Assembly (NCBI GenBank): GCA_944739405.2
Contig: OX123187.2
Coordinates: 79,592,450-79,656,449, forward strand
DNA length: 64,000 nt
Reading direction: 5' to 3'
DNA from: Euclidia mi
Lineage: Eukaryota; Arthropoda; Insecta; Lepidoptera; Erebidae
In this document: positions 37,096-46,945 of the stretch, piece by piece
How positions within the stretch are numbered: position 1 is the first letter of the stretch
How the letters are laid out: every line of letters starts with the position of its first letter
Position numbers and translations under genes: made by a program
Notes under the pieces: generated by a model
Database searches by the model: none
What the model was told of the DNA's origin: nothing
The model's input: the letters and a program-made list of their open reading frames with translations, nothing else

Positions 37096-37322
37096 ACAAG
37101 GTGTTTATAAATCAACCCAAAACCTCTTAGGTGGTAACCTAGATCATGAAACTGAACAACTTTCATTATGGGACCAACTCTGGAATAGTGACAAAAAAAT
37201 CAGCTGTTTCATATATTTCGGGTCAGTAGGTATTGTACTTTTATATGGAACAGCTGTTTTTTTTTCGCGATTTTAGAGTTGGTCCCATAATAAAAGTTAT
37301 TCAGTTTCATGGTCCGGGTATA
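37096..37322. mobile_element. MITE related to 35978-36235, one end lost
   Basis: Inverted arms share CATGAAACTGAA and TTATGGGACCAACTCT, and the core again has ATCAGCTGTTTCATAT and a GCGA motif. The left end (ACAAGGTGTTTATAAATC) has no partner on the right, where the element runs into the zinc-finger exon fragment. Confidence 0.6.
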
Positions 37323-37485
37323 ATAGGTGGCGCCTAAATGAATGAAACAATTGAAAATTTCTGTTACAATTTTCTTCACTACATACCATAGTTATATATT
37401 CAGAAGCATCGTGAAATAAAGTAAGATGAGCTTTAAATGCTCCAAAAGAATCATAATTATTTTTACATAAAAAGCAAACAACCAT
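37306..37485 (-). pseudogene. C2H2 zinc-finger exon fragment
   Basis: A 62-codon frame with two fingers: C-x2-C-x12-H-x4-H (CFLC ... HLTLFH) and C-x4-C-x12-H-x5-H (CSEENC ... HLLYPDH). The second finger is followed directly by MITE-like sequence and a stop. Finger pairs of this kind occur at the N terminus of some multi-copy insect and fish proteins; whether this piece belongs to such a gene is inference. It lies on the same strand as the SAM-domain gene at 41731-44598 but downstream of it, so it is not that gene's first exon. Confidence 0.5.
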
Positions 37486-37551
37486 ACTTTATGTATGTAC
37501 TTATGTTTTACCTTATTCGACCGGTTATATATGACGGTTATATATGTATGA

Positions 37552-37794
37552 CGACCGGTTGGCGCAGCGGTAGTGTAAGCGACTGCTACGCCGAAGGTCG
37601 CGGGTTCGATTCCCGCTCAAGTCAAACATTTGTGTGCATGAACATGGATGTTTGTCTTGGTCTGGGTGTTTCTATGTATTATATGTATGTATTTACAAAA
37701 AAAAGTATATATGTATGTTTATCCATTATCTAGTACCCATAGTACAAGCTCTGCTTAGTTTGGGACTAGATGGTGATGTGTGTATGTGGTAGAA
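37552..37794 (+). mobile_element. tRNA-derived SINE, family 3
   Basis: GACCGGTTGGCGCAGCGGTAG (A-box region, split: GGTTGGCGCAGCGGTAG) and CGGGTTCGATTCCCGC (B box). The body has TTTGTGTGCATGAACATGG and the end TAGTACCCATAGTACAAGC with GGGACTAGATGGTGATGTG. It abuts the ATT repeat at the end of the R4 copy. Confidence 0.8.
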
Positions 37795-39436
37795 TATTAT
37801 TATTATTCACTTTATTTATCATACTTCTCATAATTCATTTTATATTCATAAACTACATTTATAAAAAAAAACGTTTAAAAATATAAAAGGGACCACGGAG
37901 ACCCACCGGTGTCGGGTACAGGGACCAAGCCACCGGTGGTTAGGGCCTCAGAGACAGGAACTTCCTCACGATGCGTGCCGTGTCGAGAAGAACTGCCTTC
38001 TGAATCAAGGACTTGATCCAGCTGCCTAGTGCGAGCCTCTTTAGGTGTTGATCGAGGCTCTTGGCTATTAGCCCATTTACCGACACGACTATCGGCACAA
38101 TGATCGCCGAATCCACATCCCACATGTCAACAATCTCGTGAGCTAGGTCCAAATATTTAATCTCCTTCTCTTTTTCTGCCTTCACGAGATTGCCGTCATG
38201 CGGTATGGTGATATCGATTATCATTGCGAGTCGCTCTTCTCGGTCTATCACTACAATATCAGGCTTATTGGCTACAATAGTCCTGTCTGTAATGATAGAC
38301 CGATCCCAGTACAACAATGCACGACCATTCTCGAGAACTGGGTCGGGCACATATCTGTAGTACGGTACCTCTGAACCAACGAGATTATATTTAAGGGCTA
38401 GTTGCTGATGGATTATCCTGGCCACTTGGTTGTGTCTGTGCAAATACTGACCGTTGGCAAGACTCGAACAACCGGACACTATATGCCTGAGGGATTCCCC
38501 GGGTTGGTGACACGCCCTAGTTATTATTATTATGTGTCTCTTTTTCACGGCTATTCTTTTAACATGGTGTTAGAAGAATAACCGGTCCTTTCGAAGGCTT
38601 ACACGGAGATATGGATCCAACGTGCAGAGGCCCGTAGAGAACTTTAATCTAAAATGGGATGGGACACATGCCGCGGAGCCTCCACAACTGCACTACTGAG
38701 TACAACTATGGACTAGCCGCAGCAAATGTAGGACTATTGCAATGATGTGGAGTCTAATTTACTGGTTTATGGGGATGGGTGTTAAATGAACTGGTAATAA
38801 TGATACTATGGATAAAAAACGGCACCTGCCAGTGATACTCCTATAGCATCCGTCCGCGTGGCAGGTGGTGACTCGCCAACTCACTAGATGGGCCCTCTCT
38901 AAACAGCCGCCCAAAGCAAACAAACTCTGCCATAAAGGCAGCCAGAGGGCAACACCGGTGCGAGTGGCTAGGGGTGTTGAGCGGTGCGGCACCGGTTTCG
39001 CCATCGCGGGCCTCGTGACAACGGAGGCCCGGAGCGGGTTTCCCCGTAGTTACGCCCTTGAGAATGACACTTCCACCCCCGAGCTAATAGCTCTTGCGGC
39101 TTCCCTCTGGCCGGCCGACCAAGGCAAGCCAGAGTTGAGAGTCCTGCGGGCACTCTTGGAAATCCACTCCGGCCAGTCAATAAAGGCAAGCCGGAGACGA
39201 GGCCCTGACCAACCCTCTGAAGCATTCGGGACCGCAGTGTCGCCACACACATTCAGCTCGCCACAAAGCTGCCCTGCGGTTGTAAGCTTTCTTTTCATCT
39301 TGTAATACATTTTTTGTTTATATTACACGATGAAGATGATGTTTGAAAGCTGTTACTCTGCCCTCTGAGATTGCGTTAGTCTCATGATGAGATAACGGCT
39401 GCCCCAGAGGGGTAATGTAATTATTATTATTATTAT
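37795..39436 (-). mobile_element. R4/Dong-type LINE, copy 1 (internally deleted)
   Basis: On the minus strand, a TAA/ATA repeat (39436-39421) is followed by a ~0.9-kb GC-rich 5' region (39420-38536, starting TACCCCTCTGGGGCAGCC). An (AAT)4 tract at 38519-38533 comes next, then the C-terminal coding part and a 3' UTR ending in another AAT repeat at 37795-37806. R4-clade elements such as Dong insert in TAA repeats, and the flanks fit. The middle (most of RT) is missing, and the junction is an AAT tract. Confidence 0.75.
37940..38515 (-). pseudogene. R4/Dong C terminus: zinc finger and restriction-like endonuclease
   Basis: The frame (open from 38548 through the AAT tract) has 'RACHQPGESLRHIVSGCSS' with a CCHC-like finger and 'YLHRHNQVARIIHQQLALKY'. 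It continues 'VPYYRYVPDPVLE' and 'LYWDRSIITDRTI', then 'KPDIVVIDREERLAMIID', the PD...(D/E)xK-like core of the restriction-like endonuclease that nicks the target. It ends 'ARIVRKFLSLRP'. The family normally has RT before this; RT is absent here. The reading frame of this piece is intact. Confidence 0.8.
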
Positions 39437-39862
39437 CTTTATTAAATACCATTCACAAAGTCACATTTTACATAATTAAACCTAATATATCAAAATAAAT
39501 TTAACTATATAAAATAGGACCGCGGAAACCCACCGGTGTCGGGTACAGGGACCAAGCCACCGGTGGTTAGGGCCTCAGAGAAAGGAACTTCCTCACGATA
39601 CGCGCCGTATCGAGAAGAACCGCCTTCTGAATCAAAGACTTGATCCAGCTGCCTAGTGCGAGCCTCTTTAGGTGTTGGTCGAGGCTCTTGGCGATTAATC
39701 CATTCACCGACACGACTATCGGCACAATGATGGCCGAATCCACATCCCACATGTCGACAATCTCGTGAGCTAGGTCCAAATATTTAATTTCCTTCTCTTT
39801 TTCTGCTTTCACGAGATTGACGTCATGTGGTATGGTGACATCGACTATCATTGCGAGTAGCG

Positions 39863-40198
39863 AACTACAATAGCGTGGGCAAGCCCTTCAGTTAACCATT
39901 TACACACATCCAAAAATTTCCGTTTCTTACTTAGTGTCCATCTATGATTAACACAAGAAAACACTTCTAACATATAATTAGGATCAAATCCACTTAGCAC
40001 AGTAAACACTGCAAACAATAATCTGTCTTTATAGTCTATTCTGCCACAAAATATTTGAATTTTCATTAAAGAAGGCACATTCATATGACCCACATCAGCT
40101 ATAAAATCTATCCAAGGCTGCTGGCGAGATGGCCGACGAGACGGCATTACCTGTGAGGAAGGGAAATTTTTTGATTGAAACACAAACATCACACACAA
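39863..40198 (-). CDS. Unassigned ORF B in the insert (up to 116 aa)
   Basis: It starts just after ORF A, either at ATG 40198 or at the internal ATG 40147. The N terminus after the second ATG is basic ('MPSRRPSRQQPW'); the rest is mixed alpha/beta with 'GRIDYKDRLLFAVFTVLSG' and 'RWTLSKKRKFLDVCKWL'. The last few codons come from the R4 sequence, so the original C terminus is lost. No family is recognised. Its position suggests one transcript with ORF A. Confidence 0.5.
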
Positions 40199-40850
40199 AA
40201 CTATTTATTCTTTAAAATGAGCATTAATATTACGAGTAGTAAACGTATAAGTAGCATAAACATGGACAGTACAAGTTAAAACATAATGCCAATAACGATG
40301 AGCATCGGTCTTTAAAGGAAGCGATGACAAAGGCACATCAAACCCAACACATATACGCTGAGCAGTCGCATCAGGAGACTTCATAGCATGCAATTGTTCA
40401 TCCAAAGTACCAGAAACAAAATCACGCGCTGTCATAATTCTCTCTTTACATCTAGGATAATAAGTCCACACATGACTCATACCACTTCGCAATCGCTTCC
40501 TTTTACAAAATTCATAAGTATCAGTCAATAATGGAATACCAAAACTCGCATGATCATTCTGACACATAAACAAAATATTACAAGAATCAGCAGAAAACAA
40601 GGGATCAGGAGCCTGTCCTAAAGGCATACCATCAATAACCTTAAGATTACCCGTTACAAAATAACGATTTAACTCAAAATTAGTGAATACAAACTTAAGC
40701 TTATTTAAAATAAAATGCCCATATGCAAATTGAAAATAAGGAGACAAAGAATCCTCAGGAAACATTTTCTTGTCTCCAAAAGTAAACGAGGCCCACTTGT
40801 CATCGAAATGACTAATGACTAATGACGACAGCTATTGTAGTGATAGACCG
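39865..40850 (-). other. ~1-kb insert of unknown origin with two ORFs
   Basis: This sequence is absent from R4 copy 1 and splits copy 2 inside its endonuclease domain. It carries two minus-strand ORFs 6 bp apart. Near its ends are the words ACTACAATAGC (39868 side) and GCTATTGTAGT (40830 side), inverted to each other. At the right junction about 23 bp of the adjoining R4 sequence are repeated in inverted form, giving a hairpin around AGCG. I see no LTR, poly(A) or tRNA-like head. It could be an endogenous viral fragment, a captured cDNA or an unknown transposon. Confidence 0.7.
40205..40765 (-). CDS. Unassigned ORF A in the insert (186 aa)
   Basis: An intact frame from ATG at 40765 that stays open about 20 codons further upstream, so the N terminus may be truncated. 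It is rich in aromatic and beta-strand-like stretches ('YGHFILNKLKFVFTN', 'HVWTYYPRCKERI', 'YWHYVLTCTVHVYATYTF') with no signal peptide, membrane helix or zinc motif. Alternating hydrophobic strands plus an 'INK'-like early strand are loosely reminiscent of single jelly-roll capsid proteins of small ssDNA viruses, but that is only a visual impression. I do not recognise the family. Confidence 0.55.
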   Translation of the reverse strand: MFPEDSLSPYFQFAYGHFILNKLKFVFTNFELNRYFVTGNLKVIDGMPLGQAPDPLFSADSCNILFMCQNDHASFGIPLLTDTYEFCKRKRLRSGMSHVWTYYPRCKERIMTARDFVSGTLDEQLHAMKSPDATAQRICVGFDVPLSSLPLKTDAHRYWHYVLTCTVHVYATYTFTTRNINAHFKE

Positions 40851-41730
40851 AGCAGAGCGCTGCTCGGTCTATCACTACAATATCAGGCTTATTGGCTACA
40901 ATAGTCCTGTCTGTAATGATAGACCGATCCCAGTACAACAGTGCACGACCATTTTCGAGAACTGGGTCGGGCACATATCTGTAGTACGGTACCTCAGAAC
41001 CAATGAGATCATATTTAAGGGCTAGTTGCTGATGGATTATCCTGGCCACTTGGTTGTGTCTGTGCAAATACTGACCATTGGCAAGACTCGAACAACCGGA
41101 CACTATATGCCTGAGAGATTCTCCGGGCCGGTGACACGCCCGACATATGTCAACCGTACCGTCCCTCAGTATATACTTTCGGTAGTTGTTTGTCATGACA
41201 ACTTCGTCCATAATTGCACAGACAAAACCTTCGGTTTCTCCGAAGAGATCACCGAACCGTAGCCAAGCTATAGAAGCTTTAAAATTGACGTCTGGGTCAT
41301 GTAAAGCTCTATAGAACCTTCCATGCAGCTCCTTGCCCTTCCATACTTCTCTTCGGTCGTCAGTACTAAGTACTGCAGGTTTGTGCCAGTTCTCTTTAGC
41401 CAGAGCGAGCGGGGTAAGTCTGGTATCAATTGTGACTACATCGCGATGCACATCCACACTCATCTGCAGAAAATAATCTCTAAGGTTGCACACCTCGCGG
41501 TTGTGGAGGGTCTTAGCACATAAAAAGCCTCGACCCCCACATTTCCGCGGGATGTACAGCCTCATTACCGATGAGCGTGGATGATGCATACGAGATGCAG
41601 TCAGCATTGAACGGACTTTTCTATTATTATTTCTTTATTATTATTATTATTATTATTATTATTCGAGTTTTAATATTTTTTGTAAAAATCTAAGTACATC
41701 TTAAACATAGTGTCATCTTGTTCAGTTGCT

Positions 41731-44598
41731 TTAATTACAATCCGTCATCAAAGACTCCACTGAAGTGGAACCTTTATCAAATGGACTATCAAGTTTGTAT
41801 AAACCTTTTTGTAAGAAAATCCAAGACCACCATAGGTGAACGGGGCATATTCAAGATTTAGAGCCCATGTTATCTTAAAACACGAATCAATCGCTTCTAA
41901 GATATTAGGACAGTCATAAAATATATTTGGATTCACCACGATAAAATAAGATTGAATGGTGAATAAATTAGCACCTACCATTGCAATGTATGGCTGAGGA
42001 GTAAAGCCTTTTTCTGTGATGTTCTGGGGTTTCTTATTTATAACTAGTTTTATATAACTATCATCATGCACGTGAGTGACGAACGCTGCCCGGCTTTCGG
42101 CTTTCGACGGCTTCCATCTCTTATCTTTCCCCTTCTTCCTTTTAGATGATGGAGGGGTACTGGAGCTTGAAGATGTAGACTGACTGGGTAGTGCTACTAC
42201 ACTGGGGCTAATGAGTTCGGGCAAACTTAAGATAGCCGCGAGATTCCTGTGTTCTTCGTTCGTGTCTGAAATCATAAACATCTTTATTAAGAAAAAAAAA
42301 AAACTTCACTGACATGGATGTAGCATTATTATGTTAAGAAAAAATGTGTATTATTACTGACTGTTTTTGTGTACTCAATATAATTACAAACACTTGTGTA
42401 TCTGGGAATGCAATGGCATCAAATTCTAATCAATTTGTATTTTTTAACACAAATTATTTGTAACACGTACCTTTTGCTAAATTAATGAGATCATTTAAGT
42501 AAATATCATTTTTTGTTGCCTTCCTTGATACCAGCTCTATCAGTTTACTTTTGATGCTAGGAAAATTTAAGTAGAAATTGTTGACATGATCGGGGTAGCT
42601 TTCATTAAACTCATCAACAAGCTGAAACAAGGACAAAACAATATAAGTGGGTACACAAAATATGTAGATATCATTTCGTATAATCACATCATATTTTCAA
42701 ATTCTTCATCTTCATAACTAATAAAATTAATTTGCATTAATTTTAACATTATGTGTAATGCGATAGGCACCTACCAATTTATACCCCTGAGGCTTCTGCA
42801 ACGCAGGGTTCTCATCAAAATATTGCTCAATGGAATATGCTAGTTTCCTTAATTCCCTGAAACGCTCTGACAATGTAGCTGTCCACTTTGACTGTACAAT
42901 ATCCCAGGGCTCCGAGCTGCTTTGCAACCATTTAAGATCTTCTTCTGTGTTGTTGGTATTCTGTACTGTATTAATTGTCATTGATGGAAGTGGGCGGGGT
43001 GATAAAGACGATTGGTCTTGAAGTTTTCTTTCTTTGGAATCAAGAACATCTAACTTTCGGTATTTACGCCTTGTGTTCATCAATTGGCTGACCAACTTGC
43101 CTCTTGCTTGATGAGTTATCCCCTGCGCGGTCGCACATGGTGGAATATAATAAGTTGTAATTCTTTCCTCCGGAAACAGCACTTTTATGTTCTTTATCCA
43201 ACTATTATATACATTGCTAGTAATGGGTAAATTTTTATTTTCCTTTAAAATTACTTTGGTAATAGTTGATGCTAGCAAATTCCTTGCATTTTCATTGTCT
43301 AATGATTTTCCCATAAACTGCAATTAGCTTGAACTTTCAAAATTATTTTGCAATAATTTGAAAAGGGCCTGGAACAAATAATAATAGGTAAATAGACTGG
43401 CTAAGTGCGATTCAGACTGGCACATGCAGTATACTGTAAAAAAAAATATAAAGTTTGTATTATTATGGGTTAGTATTATGGGTACCCTTTAATACAAGAA
43501 ATATTTTTACTATGTAATGTTGTTACAGCGGCAACAGAATTGCGCATTCTGTAAAACTGTCTACCTATTATGGTTTATAAGATACAGCCCGCTGATAGAC
43601 AGACCGACAAACAGTAGTGGCATAGTAATAGGGTTTTGTTGGCACCTTATGGGTACGGAATCATAAAAATACCAAAACACATACATACTTCTAAAAATCC
43701 CAAACTTATAAAATCAAATACATAAGTAATTTCTTTATCTTCTTACCCTTATTATTTTCAAAATCATGAATGTAATGAACCCTGTCAAGTGGGTAGGTAC
43801 TTACGTTATCCTCAATGTTGATTGGTGTCAATTTTGGTGGTGGAGTTTGCTGCGTTTTTCGACTCTTATGAGACTTGTTGGGAGGTAATCTTCAATTAGC
43901 ACAGGGAGGTCCTGAAATAAGTATATTAAAATTGATCAAGTAGGTACCGTGAATATTCTCGGAACCGTATTGTACAACGCACGAAATGTCAGCCGTACCG
44001 CCCATAGGTAATACATAAGCCTATTCGCGCTTTTGGATGTCGATTTTAAATTTATTTTCACTGGTACACGATCTGGCTGAATCATTCGTCAAATGAACTA
44101 TTTATTGACCGGTTTTAGTAATATTTATGATGGGAACCCCATTAAAACGAACGAAAGAACAAGTGAATAATCTCTTTTTAACATGGACTTATGACTTACG
44201 GCGCTCTAGGGCCGGGCATTCGGTCACTGTAGATATAGGTAGGTACTTATAGATAAAGAAATATTCGTCAAATCTGTTAATTGATTGCTTGAATCCAGAC
44301 TTGTACACTGGTTACTTGTTAAACCTTGATTAATATTTGAGAAATCCGTGCCCAAGCTTTCCAACAGCGAAGGAATAGGGCTCTGGGCCCCAATTGCGGA
44401 ATTATTTCTTTTATATCGTCCATTGTCAGTGCCGACCGAGATTCTATATTAATTTCATTTTCTGTAATATTAGAATAGAGAAATAAAATGAAAATTAGCC
44501 AATTCATGCATGCGTAGTAAGTACCTACTTGCGAAAAGAGGCCCCAGCTCCGGGAGCCCCCAGGCTCTCAGTAAATCCATCACCTCAGAATCTTCCAT
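41731..44598 (-). CDS. SAM-domain protein, SAMD3-like, six exons
   Basis: Exons on the minus strand: 44598-44529, 44461-44325, 43911-43805, 43317-42775, 42621-42471, 42265-41731. All introns are GT-AG and all phases agree, giving about 514 residues, close to the length of SAMD3. Exons 1-2 form a SAM domain ('VMDLLRAWGLPELGPLF', 'ALTMDDIKEIIPQLGPRALF'), a protein- or RNA-binding helix bundle. A Pro/Ser linker follows ('QQTPPPKLTPINIEDN'), then a conserved central region ('IKVLFPEERITTYYIPP', 'ARGKLVSQLMNTRRKY') and a C-terminal domain ('PYIAMVGANLF', 'IFLQKGLYKL'). Lesions: one base missing near 44385, TGA near 43890, one base missing near 41845. Exon 6 length is divisible by three only if one base is added. 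It could be a decayed copy or a sound gene with consensus errors. Confidence 0.72.
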
Positions 44599-45869
44599 TT
44601 AGAGTTCCACTCTCACTAACACTATAGTGCACTAATTTTAAAACAGAGATACTATTATTTTAATTTTTAAAGCAATTTGCGTATATAAGTGTAGCGTGTG
44701 GTGCGGGCGAATTGAAAATGAATTCAGTCATGTTGGAACTTGAACGATGCGTGCCAAACATCGTTTACGAAGTTAGTTGTAGAAGGTACACATTTCAAAC
44801 AACTAAGTAACCTTTCAATTAAAAAAGCGCGCGTTCGTTCATATAAAGTTGTAGTGATCGAATGAATTATGAAATTTATTGTAACAATTATTTTATAATT
44901 ATTGAAATAGATAGGTTTATTATTTAATTCAATATAAATCTTTAGGAGATTAACTAATTGTAATGAGTGATAATGATGAAGTAACTTGATAGACCTGATT
45001 ATGTTTCGATAGGAATAAAGTAAACTTATTAAATTCAACTCATTCGAATTGATAGACGTTCAATCGTTTTAGCTTTATTGTGACGAAAAATGGTCAATTG
45101 TTATTTTTGACATTTTCTTGAATGATTCAGTCATATTTTTTTCAATCCAGCAAGATTATAACTTGCTTAGCCTTGATTTTTTTCAGTGTATTTTCTGTCA
45201 AAGATCTCAAATACTGGTACGAAGACTTATTAACAAAGAAGCAATACAAAATCTCGATTGTTCTATGAGCTGAAGGGAAACATCTTCAATGGATTCTGAC
45301 ACGTTTGGTTGCCGAAATTCGTAAGTAAATACGAATATATCTACTTTCTGAATTGGTTTGTTAGCTACTGCTATTGCTAAGTGTTTTCGTTTTGTAACCA
45401 CAATTTATGTAGTTTTCAATGTGCATAGCACTTCCGAACGACGTCATGCATACAAATGTACATCTATGCGACACGCATAGATGTATGTTTGGATGCATGA
45501 CGTAGCTACACAAATGTTCGCCTCGTAAGCTTGTATCCCATCTTAAACATAACCAAAAATACAATAACATAACAAATATATAGCATCGAAAGAAATCGTG
45601 TTACATCCGCATAGGTTTGATATTGTCAAACATCTGTGGGTACCATCTAATAAGATTACATCGACGCTACGTGGTTTTAGGATTAGATCGCACTACCGTA
45701 TATTGGTGAATGCCGAATAATCTTATTGTGTCCCGTAAGACATACTATATTGCAAAACTACTAGCATGCTTTTCAACGATTATTGGAAAGCATCTGCAAA
45801 ATATTATGAGAAAGAATAAGTCGTGATGGAGTCTAAGCTAGTGGAAGAAAAAACATTAATTACATACAT
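44599..45869. other. Non-coding, 5' flank of the SAM-domain gene
   Basis: Presumed promoter side for the minus-strand gene. The AT-rich frame at 44724-45038 has no motif. A short palindrome around 45455-45500 (CATACAAATGTACATCTATG and its mirror) is the only structure seen. Confidence 0.35.
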
Positions 45870-46105
45870 ACATAGACTCACGCCTGTTTCCCCGAAGGGG
45901 TGGGCAGAGGCATATTAAACGCCCACTTATCGCCAGTGTTTTGATCCCACGTAATAGGTGGCGAGCCTATTGCCGCTTATCGGGATATTTTGTTTGCCAG
46001 AGCCTCGTCCGTTGATCGGCAGGTGCACCACTTGCAGGTGAGGTTGGCTTGGGACCAAGCTTTATATGGGAACCCTATGCACCCATAGGGTTCCCATATA
46101 AAAAC
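45870..46105 (-). mobile_element. SINE/LINE tail fragment with terminal hairpin
   Basis: The minus strand ends CTCTGCCCACCCCTTCGGGG, ACAGGCGTGAGTCTATG and TATGTATGTAT, the family 1 SINE / RTE tail. The body retains 'GGCTCGCCACCTATTACGTG' of the SINE. At 46062-46100 TATATGGGAACCCTATG is followed by its complement. Confidence 0.7.
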
Positions 46106-46127
46106 ATTAATTACAAAAATATTTTAG

Positions 46128-46806
46128 GACTAGCTTTTGCCCGCGGCTTCGCCCGCGTTAAATTCGGGGTTACAGAAATCTATTTTCAGTCTCAAGTTGT
46201 GTGAAGACACTCCTGATGATTCTAAAGACTTTAAAAACTCTATAGGGTACAAAGTAACTCGGTCAGTATCCATGACATTATCTACCATTATCTACTGAAC
46301 GGTACATAATTAATAACATCACCTTACATAAAGTCAGATGTCAAAGCCATGTTACAATTTATGTCCAATACATATATATCTGTAAACACTTTCGCATTTA
46401 TAATATTAGTAGAGAAAACCGTTTCAGCCGTTTAAGCGTAGTAAATAATTATGAGTTTATACCTATATGCGATCAATTTTTATCACCATGCACAATATGA
46501 CATTAAGTATGATGTGACAGTACTGACAGATATGCTATAGCACATGCGCAGCTCTCAATGATTACAGCGCATGCGTTCCTACCTTCGAGAGGTAAATTTG
46601 TGCCCTACAAACTTCTTCCCTCCCTGCAATCCCTCCCAGTTTAATTTTTGCAACTTATGGTAGCCTATGTCCGTCTCCATGGTGCAATGTATCTCTATAT
46701 TAAATGTCAACAAAATCGGTTCAGCCGTTTTAGCGTGAAAACGGAACATACATACATCCAGACACACATACATACACACTTTCGAATTTTTTATATTAGT
46801 AGGGAT
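46128..46806 (+). repeat. Dispersed repeat with GCCCGCGGCTTCGCCCGCG start
   Basis: It opens with TTTGCCCGCGGCTTCGCCCG and closes with CAAAATCGGTTCAGCCGTTT, a CATACATA run and TTTTATATTAGTAGGGA. This start/end pair is common in insect genomes. Diverged relatives start near 4050 and 54004. Confidence 0.6.
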
Positions 46807-46883
46807 TGCCACAACATTGTCAATCATCGCCCAAAACAGTGAAAATTTCTTCAAGAACCACAAACACGCATTACTTACGAGAT

Positions 46884-46945
46884 CATCATCATCCTAGCGC
46901 CGTCCCGATTGCGATCCTAGCCCATCGCCTTGCAGCTCGGAGTGC
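46884..46945 (-). mobile_element. RTE tail relic
   Basis: CATCATCATCCTAGCGCCGT then GATTGCGATCCTAGCCC resembles the reverse complement of the end of the RTE at 31668-32098. Confidence 0.5.

Larger units (their letters stand above)
39437..41663 (-). mobile_element. R4/Dong-type LINE, copy 2, split by an insertion
   Basis: It begins on the minus strand after a long (AAT)n tract at 41632-41663 and ends in the AAT tract at about 39437. The part 41607-40853 encodes the region after RT ('HHPRSSVMRLYIPRKCGGRG'), the CCHC finger ('CRACHRPGESLRHIV') and the start of the endonuclease, up to 'KPDIVVIDR'. The part 39862-39567 resumes at 'MIVDVTIPHDVNLVKAEKEK' and runs to the same C terminus as copy 1. 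About 1 kb of foreign sequence separates them. Copy 1 shows the uninterrupted sequence. Confidence 0.8.

Noticed and set aside
3557..37620. Several sequences with perfect A and B boxes that look like tRNA genes (3557, 4763, 10244, 29520, 37552)
   Set aside because: They lack paired acceptor stems and continue into SINE bodies and tails; repeated copies share those bodies.
38865..39310. Plus-strand ORF of 146 codons in the GC-rich block at 38.9-39.3 kb
   Set aside because: The block is the 5' region of a minus-strand R4-type element; the frames on both strands are open because of base composition and show no domain.
40225..40233. TAATATTAC, identical to a rolling-circle origin nonanucleotide of some ssDNA viruses, in the unassigned insert
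   Set aside because: It lies inside ORF A, its flanks do not form a stem, and such a 9-mer is likely by chance in AT-rich DNA. I do not use it as evidence for a viral origin.
40822..41523. Three plus-strand ORFs opposite R4 copy 2
   Set aside because: They are shadows of the R4 coding region on the minus strand.
44724..45038. 104-codon minus-strand ORF upstream of the SAM-domain gene
   Set aside because: Very AT-rich, no motif, no splice link to the gene; probably chance.
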